From Lysobacterales bacterium (lineage in GTDB: Bacteria > Pseudomonadota > Gammaproteobacteria > Xanthomonadales > BPKI01): DNA of 64,000 nucleotides. The stretch spans positions 2,065,290 through 2,129,289 of the forward strand of contig BPKI01000001.1 in NCBI GenBank assembly GCA_026005055.1, read 5' to 3'. The notes beneath the pieces are model-generated. The model did not search any database. It had not been told where the DNA came from and saw only the letters and a list, made by a program, of their open reading frames with translations. Positions 48,213 through 57,095 of the stretch are shown piece after piece (position 1 is the first letter of the stretch; each line of letters opens with the position of its first letter). A program made the position numbers and the translations under genes.

Positions 48213-48637
48213 ACGAGAGCGATTGCGTCCTCGGCTTCGACGTCGGCGCCCGCAAAATCGGTGCAGCCGTCGGCTCGCGTCTCCTGCGCAGCGCCCGCGC
48301 CCTCGAGGTCTTGCCAGCACGCGACGGGAAACCGGACTGGAAGGCGGTGGGAAGGCTGCTCGAGGACTGGTCCCCCGCGCTGGTTCTGGTGGGTTTTCCT
48401 CGTGCCGATGATGGTAGCGAGCAGTCGGCGGCGCCCATCGCTCGCGACTTCGCGCGCGAGGTCGAGCGCCGCTTTTCCATCCCTACGGTCCTGGTGGACG
48501 AACGCCTGAGCTCGAACGAGGCCCGACGCCGCTTCAGCGAGCTCAGGCGCCAGGGTCTCGCCCGCCGCCGCAGCGCGCGCGAACTGGATGCGATCGCGGC
48601 TCGTGTGATCGTCGAACAATGGCTGGAGAACCCTTGA
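48209..48637 (+). CDS. ruvX: YqgF/RuvX family RNase H-like nuclease
   Basis: The protein has 142 residues. LGFDVGARKIGAAVG at the start carries the first catalytic Asp; VLVDERLSSNEARRRF has the conserved E-R-L; LDAIAARVIVEQWL holds the last Asp. It is implicated in pre-16S rRNA 5' processing. The end overlaps the start of pyrR. Confidence 0.94.
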   Translation: MNESDCVLGFDVGARKIGAAVGSRLLRSARALEVLPARDGKPDWKAVGRLLEDWSPALVLVGFPRADDGSEQSAAPIARDFAREVERRFSIPTVLVDERLSSNEARRRFSELRRQGLARRRSARELDAIAARVIVEQWLENP

Positions 48638-49149
48638 TCCCTCCTACGGATGCGGCGCTCGAGCGGCTGGCCGGCAGTCTCTGCACGGTGCTGAACGAGC
48701 GCGCTCGATCCGAGCCGGTCCTCGCCGGCATCCGCCGTGGCGGCGTGTGGGTGGCCGAGCGCCTCAAGAGCGCGCTCTCCCTCTCCGAACCGCTGGGAGA
48801 GATCGACTTCGGCATGTTTCGGGACGACCTCGGACGCATCAGCCCCGCCCGCCCGCTCTCGGCCTCCCGGTTGCCATGGGACGTCGAGGGCCGGCACGTG
48901 GTGCTCGTCGACGACGTCCTGGCCACGGGACGCACAGTGCGAGCCGCGCTCGAGGAACTGTTTCAGTTCGGCCGCCCGGCCAGCGTCACCCTGGCCATCC
49001 TCGTCGAACGCGCCGAACCCGGGCTTCGGGAGCTGCCGATCGCCCCCGACGCCGTGGGCTTTCGTCTGTGCTTCGGCCGCGCCCGGACGCTCAAACTGCG
49101 CGGCCCCGATCCGCTCTTCTTCGAACTCCTCGGAGACGCCTCGCAGTGA
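48634..49149 (+). CDS. pyrR: PyrR-family phosphoribosyltransferase/regulator
   Basis: The chosen start is TTG 48634 with GGAGA 4 nt upstream, overlapping the ruvX stop as TTGA. It gives 171 residues that fit the N-terminus of Pseudomonas-type PyrR. ATG 48619 would add five residues without a binding site. The PRPP loop VVLVDDVLATGRTVRAALEEL (given in part: DDVLATGRTV) is intact. It is a bifunctional uracil phosphoribosyltransferase and regulator in some bacteria; in gammaproteobacteria the RNA-binding role is unclear. It overlaps pyrB by 4 bp. Confidence 0.9.
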   Translation: MIPPTDAALERLAGSLCTVLNERARSEPVLAGIRRGGVWVAERLKSALSLSEPLGEIDFGMFRDDLGRISPARPLSASRLPWDVEGRHVVLVDDVLATGRTVRAALEELFQFGRPASVTLAILVERAEPGLRELPIAPDAVGFRLCFGRARTLKLRGPDPLFFELLGDASQ

Positions 49150-50093
49150 GCTCGATCCAGCTCGGAAGCGACGGCGCTCTCAGGCACCTCCTCACGCTGG
49201 AGGGTCTGGCGCGTGAGCGGCTCACCGCCTTGCTCGACACCGCCGATGCCTTTCGTGAGAGCCATGAGCGAGGCGTCAAGGCCATGCCGATCCTGCGCGG
49301 CCGGACCCTGGTCGGTCTGTTCTTCGAGCCCTCCACCCGAACCCGGGTCAGCTTCGAGATCGCCGCGCGCAAGCTCTCCGCCGATGTCGTGCACTTCGAC
49401 ATCGCCCAGTCGAGCACGCGCAAGGGCGAGAGCGTGCACGACACCCTGGCCACGCTCGCCGCCCTCGGTTGCGATCTCTTCGTCGTGCGTCACCAGACCG
49501 CGGGCACGGCAGCCCATCTCGCCGAGCGGCTGCCGGAAGGCTGCGCACTGATCAACGCTGGCGACGGGGAACATGCGCATCCGACCCAGGGTCTGCTCGA
49601 TGCTCTGACCATCAGGCAGCGCAAGGGCGGCTTCGCCGGTCTCAAGGTGGCCATCGTCGGCGACATCCGCCATTCTCGGGTCGCGCGCTCGGATGTCCAT
49701 GCGCTCCTCGCCCTCGGTGTGGAGGAGATCAGGCTCTGCGGACCGCCGCAGCTCCTGCCCGAGGTGGCGCCCGCTGGCTGCCGGGTGGAGCCGTCCGCCG
49801 ATCGAGCGGTGGCCGGGGCGGATGTGGTCATCGCCTTGCGTTTGCAGAAGGAGCGGATGGAAGCCGGTCTCGTTCCCTCCGAAGACGAATACTTTCGCGA
49901 CTTCGGCATCGACGCGCGCAGGCTCGCCCTGGCGGCGCCGGATGCGATCCTGATGCATCCGGGTCCGATCAATCGAGGCGTCGAGATCGCCTCCGAAGTC
50001 GCCGATGGGCCGCAGTCGGTGATCCTCGAGCAAGTCCGCAACGGCGTCTTCGTGCGCATGGCGGTCATGGCGCATCTGGCAGGGGCGCGCTGA
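49146..50093 (+). CDS. pyrB: Aspartate carbamoyltransferase catalytic subunit
   Basis: The start is GTG 49146, overlapping the pyrR stop as GTGA (315 residues). FFEPSTRTRVSFE is the carbamoyl-phosphate loop; SSTRKGES, GDGEHAHPTQGLLDA and VAIVGDIRHSRVARS follow. It makes carbamoyl aspartate in pyrimidine synthesis. Homologues in Pseudomonas are followed by an inactive dihydroorotase-like pyrC'; here no such gene follows, and the 3' end overlaps rsmD tail to tail by 29 bp. Confidence 0.96.
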   Translation: MSSIQLGSDGALRHLLTLEGLARERLTALLDTADAFRESHERGVKAMPILRGRTLVGLFFEPSTRTRVSFEIAARKLSADVVHFDIAQSSTRKGESVHDTLATLAALGCDLFVVRHQTAGTAAHLAERLPEGCALINAGDGEHAHPTQGLLDALTIRQRKGGFAGLKVAIVGDIRHSRVARSDVHALLALGVEEIRLCGPPQLLPEVAPAGCRVEPSADRAVAGADVVIALRLQKERMEAGLVPSEDEYFRDFGIDARRLALAAPDAILMHPGPINRGVEIASEVADGPQSVILEQVRNGVFVRMAVMAHLAGAR

Positions 50094-50646
50094 GTCGCCG
50101 GTAGAGCCGTCCCAAGGCCTCGCCGGCGCGGCTCGTGCGCCACAGACGCCAGCTCGGCGGCAGAGCGAGCTCGAGCCGCGGAGGGCTCTCGATGTAGATC
50201 CACGCCTCATCATCGAGCCAGCCCCGCGACTCGAGCAGGCGGGCCGCCGATTCCCAAAGCGCCCTGTCGAAAGGCGGATCGAGGAATGCGAGGTGGAAGC
50301 GCCGGGGAGGCTCGGCGTCGAGGAACTCGAGGGCATCGCCGCAACGGACCCGAAGCCGAGCCGGGCGCACTCGCTCAATCTGCTCCGACAGAGCGCGACA
50401 GAGGAGAGGATGGCGTTCGCAGGCCAAACCCTCCTCCGCTCCTCGCGACAGCGCCTCCAGGACCAGAGCTCCGGTACCGGCGAAAGGATCGAGCACCGCC
50501 GCGCCGGGCAGGACGGGCATGAGCCAATTGAACAGGGTCTCGCGAAGCCGGTCCGGGCTCGGACGCAGCCCGGGCACGGGCGGCACGGGCAAACGCAAGC
50601 CGCGCAGGCGCCCACCGATGATGCGGATGCGACCCGTCGAGCGCAT
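50065..50646 (-). CDS. rsmD: 16S rRNA (guanine966-N2)-methyltransferase
   Basis: The start is ATG 50646 (193 residues). IRIIGGRLRGLRL is the standard N-terminus; LRPSPDRLRETLFNWL, VLDPFAGTGALVLEALSRGA and the catalytic FLDPPFD follow. It methylates G966 of 16S rRNA. It diverges from ftsY with 48 bp between starts, the normal arrangement, and is convergent with pyrB. Confidence 0.95.
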   Translation of the reverse strand: MRSTGRIRIIGGRLRGLRLPVPPVPGLRPSPDRLRETLFNWLMPVLPGAAVLDPFAGTGALVLEALSRGAEEGLACERHPLLCRALSEQIERVRPARLRVRCGDALEFLDAEPPRRFHLAFLDPPFDRALWESAARLLESRGWLDDEAWIYIESPPRLELALPPSWRLWRTSRAGEALGRLYRRLSAPLPDAP

Positions 50647-50694
50647 GGCTGCGAATGTTAGACTCGAAAGCCGATTCGAGCGCCTTACACCGCG

Positions 50695-51705
50695 ATGCTC
50701 AGGTTTTGGAAGCGCGACGCGAAGGAAGAGCCCGGCAAATCCGAGACTTCGCCTCAGCCTGCGCAAGCGCCGGCCGAAACGGTTTCTGCGCCCGCACGGA
50801 GCTGGCGAGAACGCCTCGCGAGCTCCTTCCTGGGCCGCACGCTGCGCGGTCTCTTCGAGCGCCGCCAAGTCCCCGACGAAGCGTGGTTCGAGGAGCTCGA
50901 GACGCTTCTGCTCAGCAGCGATGCCGGCGTCACCACCACCGAGCATCTGATCGCTCGATTGAGGAAAAGCTGCAAGGAGCGCCGGATCGAAGACGCCACC
51001 GCCCTGCTTCAGGCGCTTCGCGAGGAACTTCTCGCCATCCTCGCGCCGGTGGCACGGCCGCTCGAGCTTCCGCGGGCCTTTCCGGCGGTGGTCTTGGTCG
51101 TGGGCGTCAACGGAGTGGGCAAGACCACGACGATCGCCAAACTCGCGCACCGGCTGCGGCGCGAAGGCCGAGAGGTCCTGATCGCCGCCGGCGACACTTT
51201 CCGCGCGGCGGCCATCGAACAGCTCAAAGTCTGGGGCGAGCGCATCGGCGCGCCGGTGATGGCTCAGATGCCGGGCTCCGATGCGGCGGCGGTCGTGTTC
51301 GATGCTCTGCAATCGGCCCGCTCGCGGGGGATCGAGGTCGTGATCGCCGACACCGCCGGACGCCTGCATAACCAGGCGCACCTGATGGCGGAGCTCGCCA
51401 AGCTCCGTCGAGTGATCGCCCGTTTCGACCCAGAAGCCCCCCACGAGACGCTGCTCGTGCTCGACGCCACCACCGGCCAGAACGCCCTCCAGCAGCTGCG
51501 CCAGTTCCGGGAAGCGGCGGGCGTGACCGGACTGGTCTTGACCAAGCTCGATGGCAGCGCCAAGGGAGGCGTGCTCCTCGCGCTGGCCCGCGAGTTCGGC
51601 CTTCCGGTCCGATTCGTCGGACTCGGGGAGGGCATCGAGGATCTCGAACCTTTCGATCCGCAAGCCTTCCTCGACGGGTTGCTTCCGGAAGCGCCCCGCC
51701 CCTGA
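50695..51705 (+). CDS. ftsY: Signal recognition particle receptor FtsY
   Basis: The protein has 336 residues. A short acidic/alanine-rich N-terminus is followed by the NG domain: VGVNGVGKTTTIAKLA (G1), GDTFRAAA, IADTAGRLHNQ (G3), LTKLDGSAKGG (G4) and FVGLGEGIEDLEPFD at the end. It receives the SRP-ribosome complex at the membrane. The ftsE-ftsX genes that often follow are absent; an AsmA-like gene follows instead after 5 bp. Confidence 0.97.
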   Translation: MLRFWKRDAKEEPGKSETSPQPAQAPAETVSAPARSWRERLASSFLGRTLRGLFERRQVPDEAWFEELETLLLSSDAGVTTTEHLIARLRKSCKERRIEDATALLQALREELLAILAPVARPLELPRAFPAVVLVVGVNGVGKTTTIAKLAHRLRREGREVLIAAGDTFRAAAIEQLKVWGERIGAPVMAQMPGSDAAAVVFDALQSARSRGIEVVIADTAGRLHNQAHLMAELAKLRRVIARFDPEAPHETLLVLDATTGQNALQQLRQFREAAGVTGLVLTKLDGSAKGGVLLALAREFGLPVRFVGLGEGIEDLEPFDPQAFLDGLLPEAPRP

Positions 51706-51710
51706 GCCGG

Positions 51711-52685
51711 ATGCGCAGGCTCAGAATCCTGTTGTCCCTACTCCTCCTGCTCCTCGCTCTCGCGCTTTGGCTCAAGCGGCTGATCGAGCCCGATGCGGTC
51801 GCGATGCGGCTGGGCGAAATCCTCGAGCGAACCACGGGCCTTGCTCTGCGGCTCGATGCCGAACCCGGAATCGAGCTCCTGCCGGCTCTCGCGCTACGCC
51901 TCGGGCCAGGCGAGTTGCGCGACCGCGAGGGGCATCCCGCCATTCGCTTCGAGCAGCTCAGCATCAGGGTCTCATGGCGGAAACTCCTCGCCCGACCGCT
52001 CGAGCTCGAGCAACTGAAGGCGCGGAGTCTGCGCGTCGATCTCCCCGCGCTCGCCGGACACCGGCTGCCGATGACCGAAACACGAGCCAGCCCGCCGAGC
52101 CTGATCGAGATCGGGCTACCGATCGAGATCCAGGACCTCCGCCTCCTCGGCGAGGGAGGTCGGGAAATCCTTCGCTTCGATCGTCTCAACGCTGAGCTGC
52201 TCCACGACGGTCGTCCTTGGCGAATCGAGGCCGAGGGGGAGGCCAGCGGCACTCGGGCCTTTCGCTTCTCCCTCGCGGCCGCCTCGACCCCCACCCGCCG
52301 AGCCGATGGCCTCGGCTTCGAGGATACGAGCCTCCGATTCGAGCTCTCATCGTGGATCGCGGCGGAACTTCGAGGCGGCTTGCGCTGGCGCCCCTCCTCG
52401 CTCTCCTGGAACTTCGCCGGAGGGGCCAAGCTCGGTGAGCGGCTGGCGAGGACCCTCGCTTCGGGTGCGTCCGAAGCACGGCTCGCGAGCGAGGGCGAGA
52501 TCGGCGATCGCGCAACGATCGCCGCTCTGATCCTGAGCGATGCCGCCGGCGGCGAGATCGCCCGCCTCGACTGGGCGCCGAACGAGGCTGGAGCATCGCC
52601 GCTTCGCCTGAGCCTGCCGCGGCTGGCACTCGTTCCGCTCAGGCTCAAGGGAATCGAGCTCGAGTTGCTTGCCGCCGAGCCGTGA
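51711..52685 (+). CDS. AsmA-like membrane-anchored protein
   Basis: The protein has 324 residues, shorter than classical AsmA. One N-terminal helix (residues 5-20, RILLSLLLLLLALALW) is followed by an AsmA-type start (LGEILERTTGLALRLD, GPGELRDREGHPAIRFEQLSI) and beta-rich repeats. AsmA-like proteins act in the periplasm in envelope lipid transport. The position before mutY-yggX, overlapping mutY by 4 bp, is conserved in gammaproteobacteria. The C-terminal half is reduced. Confidence 0.75.
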   Translation: MRRLRILLSLLLLLLALALWLKRLIEPDAVAMRLGEILERTTGLALRLDAEPGIELLPALALRLGPGELRDREGHPAIRFEQLSIRVSWRKLLARPLELEQLKARSLRVDLPALAGHRLPMTETRASPPSLIEIGLPIEIQDLRLLGEGGREILRFDRLNAELLHDGRPWRIEAEGEASGTRAFRFSLAAASTPTRRADGLGFEDTSLRFELSSWIAAELRGGLRWRPSSLSWNFAGGAKLGERLARTLASGASEARLASEGEIGDRATIAALILSDAAGGEIARLDWAPNEAGASPLRLSLPRLALVPLRLKGIELELLAAEP

Positions 52686-53701
52686 AACCCTTCGCCGAGC
52701 GAGTACTCGCCTGGTTCGAACGCCACGGACGTCGCGAGCTGCCCTGGCAGCGCGATCGCGATCCCTACCGGATCCTGATCGCCGAGCTCATGCTCCAGCA
52801 AACCCAGGTCGCGACCGCGATCCCTTATTACGAGCGTTTCCTCGCAACCTTCCCCGACCTCGATCGCCTCGCCGAAGCGCGCGAGGAGGAAGTCCTCGCC
52901 CTATGGTCCGGTTTGGGATACTACCGGCGCGCCCATCAGCTCCTCGCCACGGCTAGGCTCATCCGGGAACGCCACGGCGGCGTCATTCCCCGCTCGCGGG
53001 CCGCACTCGAGGCCCTTCCCGGCATCGGGCGCAGCACCGCCGCCGCCATCCTCGCCCAAGCCTTCGGCGCCCGCGAGGCGATCCTCGATGGCAACGTCAA
53101 GCGTGTGCTCGCCCGCCACGCCGGCATCGAGGGCTGGCCCGGTGCACCCGCCGTGGCCAAGAAGCTGTGGGCGCGAGCCGAAGAATGCCTCCCGTCGCAG
53201 CGCCTCGCCGAGTACACGCAAGGCTTGATGGATCTCGGCGCCATGGTGTGCAAGCCGCGGAATCCGCTCTGCGGGGAATGCCCGCTCGCGGAGGACTGCC
53301 GGGCCCTCGCCCTGAACGCCACACACCGCATACCGGCACCCAAGCCCATACGCACGCGCCCGGAACGCCGCCTGGTCTTCCTCATCGAGCACGATCCGAC
53401 GCTGCGCGTTCGCCTGGTCCGGCGTCCACCGCTTGGAATCTGGCCGGGCCTCTACTGCCTGCCAGAATGCCCGGCGGATGCCGGGGAGCGACCGCTTCCC
53501 GGCTTTCGCCACGATTTCACCCATTTCCGATTGCTCGCCGAGATCCGTGCCCAAGCGGCGAATGAGCGCCGACTTGGCGACGGCGATGAGCGCTGGATCG
53601 ATCGCGCCGATCTGCCGGGGATCGCCCTTCCCGCTCCGATACAATCACGGCTCGAACGCTTCTGGGAGGAGCGCGAGTGGCTCGAACCGTCTTCTGCGTG
53701 A
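52682..53701 (+). CDS. mutY: A/G-specific adenine DNA glycosylase
   Basis: The start is GTG 52682, overlapping the AsmA-like stop as GTGA (339 residues). [20 protein letters not shown] holds the catalytic Glu in [10 protein letters not shown]; the helix-hairpin-helix [13 protein letters not shown] and Asp in [12 protein letters not shown] follow. The [4Fe-4S] cysteines are in [17 protein letters not shown] (C-x6-C-x2-C-x5-C). The C-terminal Nudix-like domain recognises 8-oxoguanine. It removes adenine mispaired with oxidised guanine. Confidence 0.97.
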   Translation: MKPFAERVLAWFERHGRRELPWQRDRDPYRILIAELMLQQTQVATAIPYYERFLATFPDLDRLAEAREEEVLALWSGLGYYRRAHQLLATARLIRERHGGVIPRSRAALEALPGIGRSTAAAILAQAFGAREAILDGNVKRVLARHAGIEGWPGAPAVAKKLWARAEECLPSQRLAEYTQGLMDLGAMVCKPRNPLCGECPLAEDCRALALNATHRIPAPKPIRTRPERRLVFLIEHDPTLRVRLVRRPPLGIWPGLYCLPECPADAGERPLPGFRHDFTHFRLLAEIRAQAANERRLGDGDERWIDRADLPGIALPAPIQSRLERFWEEREWLEPSSA

Positions 53702-53946
53702 AACTCGGACGCGAGGCCGAGGGGCTCGACTACGCGCCTTGGCCCGGAGAACTCGGCCGCCGCATTTACGAACGGGTGTCGAAGCAGGCCTGGCAGGATT
53801 GGCTCTCTCACCAGACCCTGCTCATCAACGAATACCGTCTCTCGCCCCTCGATCCGAAAGCGCGCGAATTCCTCTCCCGCGAGCTCGAAAAGTTCCTTTT
53901 CGGCGAAGGCGCCGAAAAGCCGGCGGGCTTCCGCCCGGCGGAATGA
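53677..53946 (+). CDS. yggX: Fe(2+)-trafficking/oxidative damage protection protein YggX
   Basis: The protein has 89 residues. [20 protein letters not shown] with the conserved single Cys, and [18 protein letters not shown], are family signatures. It protects Fe-S proteins from oxidation. The start is GTG 53677, which overlaps mutY by 25 bp. It is the standard neighbour of mutY. Confidence 0.95.
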   Translation: MARTVFCVKLGREAEGLDYAPWPGELGRRIYERVSKQAWQDWLSHQTLLINEYRLSPLDPKAREFLSRELEKFLFGEGAEKPAGFRPAE

Positions 53947-53949
53947 GCC

Positions 53950-54348
53950 TCAGCCTCGGACTTCGCGCAGGGCGCGCCGCACCACCCGATCATCCACCGG
54001 CCGGATGCTCTCGATCCGGCAGCGTTGGCCTTCGACCAGGATGGCGTCCAGTTTCCGCCGCAGGACGGGCGCCTGATACTCGACCCCGATGCGCTGCGCG
54101 AACTCGAGGTGCAGGCAAGGCTGCTGCACGCGAATCACATAGGCATCGCGCGCATTCCGCCAGAGCACCACGTGTTCGCGGTCGAGCGGCCGCCAGCCGG
54201 TGAGGCGAAAAGCGGTCACTTGCTCGACGGGCTCGCCGGCATGGGCGAGATACGCCTCGGCTTCCGCCTGGCGAAGCTCGCGGCCGGCACAGCCCGCGAG
54301 CAGCACCAGCGCCGCCGGAATCAGGAAGAACGTGGAAATGGACTTCAT
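53950..54348 (-). CDS. Small lipoprotein of the DUF6491 type
   Basis: The start is ATG 54348 with GGAGG upstream (132 residues). A lipoprotein signal MKSISTFFLIPAALVLLAGC ends with the lipobox LLAGC. The mature part is Arg rich and contains DAYVIRVQQPCLHLEFA and a GQRCRIESIRPVDD end, with two cysteines that could pair. This matches small lipoproteins (DUF6491-like) seen in related gammaproteobacteria. The function is unknown. Confidence 0.75.
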   Translation of the reverse strand: MKSISTFFLIPAALVLLAGCAGRELRQAEAEAYLAHAGEPVEQVTAFRLTGWRPLDREHVVLWRNARDAYVIRVQQPCLHLEFAQRIGVEYQAPVLRRKLDAILVEGQRCRIESIRPVDDRVVRRALREVRG

Positions 54349-54476
54349 CTTCGACCCTCCTCGATGCCATCGCTGAGCCCAATGTAGGGCTGCGCTCGGA
54401 CCGCTTCTTGAATGGAGACCGAACGGAGTGACGGGCACCGTATAAGATCGCGCGACGGACACCTGAATCGCACGAG

Positions 54477-55124
54477 ATGCCATCCCTAAGCCCCGTCGTC
54501 GCCCTCCTGCTCGCGCTCAACCTCGCAGTCGAACTCGCCAAGCTCATGCTGCCGCCGACGGCGCTCCTCCCCTTCGCGCTCTGGCCGCTCGGTGGCCCCT
54601 TCCTGGTGGGCTTCGCTGAGGGTCGGCCGATTGAGGCCTCGTTCGAGCCTTGGCAATTGCTGAGCTATGGCTTCCTCCACGGCAGCCTGCCGCACCTCGG
54701 CTTCAACATGCTGGGACTTTGGATGTTCGGCACGGCGCTCGAGCGCACCCTCGGGAGCGGACCTTTCTTGCGCTACTTCATCGGCTGCGTGCTCGGAGCG
54801 GGTGTGCTTCAGCTCTTCGTCGCCAGCCAAGCGGCCGATCCCTATCCCACGGTGGGCGCCTCGGGCGGCCTTTACGGCCTCCTGCTCGCCTATGGCCTGC
54901 TTTTTCCGAGGCATCGGATTCTCTTGCTCTTCCCGCCGATCCCGCTTCCGGCACGTGCTGCGGTGCTCGTGTTCGCCCTGATCGAGCTCGTGCTCGGGGT
55001 GAGCGGCACCGCCTCGGGAATCGCTCACTTCGCGCACTTGGGCGGGCTGATCACGGGGTTCCTGATCCTTCAATACTGGCGCGGGCGCTTGCCCATCAAA
55101 CCGCGCCGGCTTCTCCTCCGCTGA
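54477..55124 (+). CDS. Rhomboid-family intramembrane serine protease
   Basis: The protein has 215 residues and about six membrane helices. HLGFNMLGLWMFG carries the conserved His-x-x-x-Asn; VGASGGLYGLL holds the catalytic Ser; the last helix has HFAHLGGLITG with the catalytic His. It should cleave transmembrane helices; the substrate is unknown. A TATAAG sequence at 54441-54446 may be a -10 box. The end overlaps thpR tail to tail by 29 bp. Confidence 0.92.
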   Translation: MPSLSPVVALLLALNLAVELAKLMLPPTALLPFALWPLGGPFLVGFAEGRPIEASFEPWQLLSYGFLHGSLPHLGFNMLGLWMFGTALERTLGSGPFLRYFIGCVLGAGVLQLFVASQAADPYPTVGASGGLYGLLLAYGLLFPRHRILLLFPPIPLPARAAVLVFALIELVLGVSGTASGIAHFAHLGGLITGFLILQYWRGRLPIKPRRLLLR

Positions 55125-55668
55125 AAGCGGCCCGCAGCCGTTCGCGATAGCGTCGCGCCGAACCCGAGGGAAGGCTCTCCCACAAGGCGACCGCCTGTGC
55201 TGCGATCGCGATCGGCGGGGGGCGCGGCGGCGAGGCTCTCGGCAGCGCACCTGGTGCGCGCACGCGCGCAAGCGTCAGATGCGCGCGAAAAGGCCGCTGC
55301 TCCGCGTCGTAGCCGAGGTGGCGGGCGATTGCTTCGGCGGCCGACGCCACCGGCGCGAGCGCCTCTCCGCCTTCGATCAGCGCCACCACCACCCTGGCCT
55401 GGCGCACCGTCGGCCAGATCGCCACGCGCTCGGCGCGAAGCGCAAGCGGAGCCGTGGTCTCGGCGAGCATCGGCAGCGCCTGCTCGAGCGCGGGAAGCCG
55501 CTCCCCCTCGGCCTCGGGGAAGAATCGCAGGGTGAGGTGCAAATCCGCCTCGCCGATGAGGCTCAGCCGCCAACCCGTCAGCCAGCGCGGGAACTCGCTT
55601 TCGGCGAAAGCGGCGAGAGGCCGCGCGGCCTCGGCAGCGATCGGCACGCAGAAGAAGCAGCGAGGCAT
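55096..55668 (-). CDS. thpR: RNA 2',3'-cyclic phosphodiesterase
   Basis: The protein has 190 residues and is a 2H-family phosphoesterase. Both catalytic H-x-T-x motifs are present: DLHLTLRFFP and RAHLTLARVR. It opens 2',3'-cyclic phosphate ends of RNA (earlier called LigT). The gene is single and convergent with the rhomboid gene, divergent from the beta-CASP gene (35 bp between starts). Confidence 0.93.
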   Translation of the reverse strand: MPRCFFCVPIAAEAARPLAAFAESEFPRWLTGWRLSLIGEADLHLTLRFFPEAEGERLPALEQALPMLAETTAPLALRAERVAIWPTVRQARVVVALIEGGEALAPVASAAEAIARHLGYDAEQRPFRAHLTLARVRAPGALPRASPPRPPPIAIAAQAVALWESLPSGSARRYRERLRAAFSGGEAGAV

Positions 55669-55703
55669 GACGCTATGCTAGGGTCTTTGCCCGGAGAGCG
55701 GCG

Positions 55704-57095
55704 ATGCGGCTTCGCTTCCTCGGTGCCGCCGGCGAAGTGACCGGCTCGGCTTTCCTCCTCGAGAACGGCGCAGGTCGTCTTCTCCTCGATTGCGGTTTGT
55801 TTCAGGGCGGGGCCGATGAGCGGCGGCGCAATGCCGCCCCTTTCCCGTTCGATCCGACCTCGCTCGCGGCGGTGGTGCTCACCCACGCCCACATCGACCA
55901 CATCGGGCGCTTGCCCTACCTGATCAGGGCTGGTTTCCGCCGGCGAATCCACGCCCATCGCGCCACGGTCGCGCTCGCCGACATCCTCCTGCGCGATGCC
56001 TACGAGCTGATGCGCGCCGACCTCGACAAAGAAAACCGCGCCAGACTGCGCCGCGGTCTGGCGCCGCGGCCGGCCCCTTACGAGCTAGAGGACCTCGAGC
56101 GCGTGCTCGAAAGCTTCGTGAGTCACGACTATCGAAAACCCTTCGAGCCGCTGCCCGGAATCATGGTCGAGTTTTACGATGCCGGGCATATCCTGGGCTC
56201 CGCGAGCCTGCGCATCCTCTGGCAGGAAGCCGGACGAGCGCGGGTGTTGGCGGTGAGCGGCGACCTCGGTCCTCATGGCGCACCGCTGTTGCGCGATCCG
56301 GAGCCGATCACCGATGCCGATTGGCTGATCCTCGAGAGCACGTACGGCGATCGCCGTCATCGCCCGCGCGCAGCCACCGTCGAGGAGCTCGGGATGATCC
56401 TGGAGACGGCGGCTGAAAGCGGCGGCAGCGTGTTGATTCCCGCCTTCGCGGTCGGACGCAGCCAGGAGATTCTCTGGTGGCTTTCACAACACCGCGAGCG
56501 CTTTGGCCTTCATCGCTTCCGCATCTTCCTCGACAGCCCGATGGCGGTGGCGGTGGGTGAGGTGTACGAGCGCTTCGTCACGCTCCTCGATGAGGAGGCG
56601 AAGCGCCGCTGGCAGGGGCCGGCCCATCCCCTGCGACTGCCCAACCTGCGCCTGGTCACCCGTAGCGAGGATTCGATCGCGATCAACCGCCTCGAAGGCC
56701 CCCTGATCGTCATCGCAGGCAGCGGCATGTGCAACGGCGGGCGGATCCTTCACCACCTCCGCCATCGGCTCTGGCGCGATAACACCGCCATCGTCTTCGT
56801 CGGCTACCAGGCGGCGGGCACCCTTGGCCGCAAGCTGGTCGAAGGCGCCTCTTACGTGACCATCTTCGGCGAGCGGATCAAAGTCCGGGCGCGCATCCAC
56901 ACCCTCGGGGGGCTTTCCGCGCATGGCGATCAGGAAGACCTCTGCCGCTGGTACGGTGCCCTCGAGAAGCATCCGCCGGTCTGGCTGGTGCATGGCGAGG
57001 AGCACGCCCGCGAGGGCCTCGCCGCCGCGCTGCGTCAGCGCTTCGGCGCCGAGGTGCATCGGCCACGGCAAGGCGAGGGCTTTCTCTTGAGCTGA
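55704..57095 (+). CDS. Metallo-beta-lactamase/beta-CASP family ribonuclease
   Basis: The protein has 463 residues. The zinc site is LTHAHIDHIGRLPYL, with further ligands in AGHILGSAS and SGDLG. The beta-CASP insert holds motif A (ESTYGD), motif B (PAFAVGRSQE) and the RMM-CASP part SGMCNGGRILHHL, then LSAHGD. It is probably an RNA endo/exonuclease of the YsH1/CPSF type. The stop directly abuts that of the Mrp gene on the opposite strand (TGATCA at 57093-57098). Confidence 0.92.
   Translation: MRLRFLGAAGEVTGSAFLLENGAGRLLLDCGLFQGGADERRRNAAPFPFDPTSLAAVVLTHAHIDHIGRLPYLIRAGFRRRIHAHRATVALADILLRDAYELMRADLDKENRARLRRGLAPRPAPYELEDLERVLESFVSHDYRKPFEPLPGIMVEFYDAGHILGSASLRILWQEAGRARVLAVSGDLGPHGAPLLRDPEPITDADWLILESTYGDRRHRPRAATVEELGMILETAAESGGSVLIPAFAVGRSQEILWWLSQHRERFGLHRFRIFLDSPMAVAVGEVYERFVTLLDEEAKRRWQGPAHPLRLPNLRLVTRSEDSIAINRLEGPLIVIAGSGMCNGGRILHHLRHRLWRDNTAIVFVGYQAAGTLGRKLVEGASYVTIFGERIKVRARIHTLGGLSAHGDQEDLCRWYGALEKHPPVWLVHGEEHAREGLAAALRQRFGAEVHRPRQGEGFLLS

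Noticed and set aside
50065-51663. 532-codon minus-strand protein covering rsmD and the antisense of ftsY
   Set aside because: Only the last 193 codons match RsmD; the rest is antisense to ftsY, so the start is placed at 50646.
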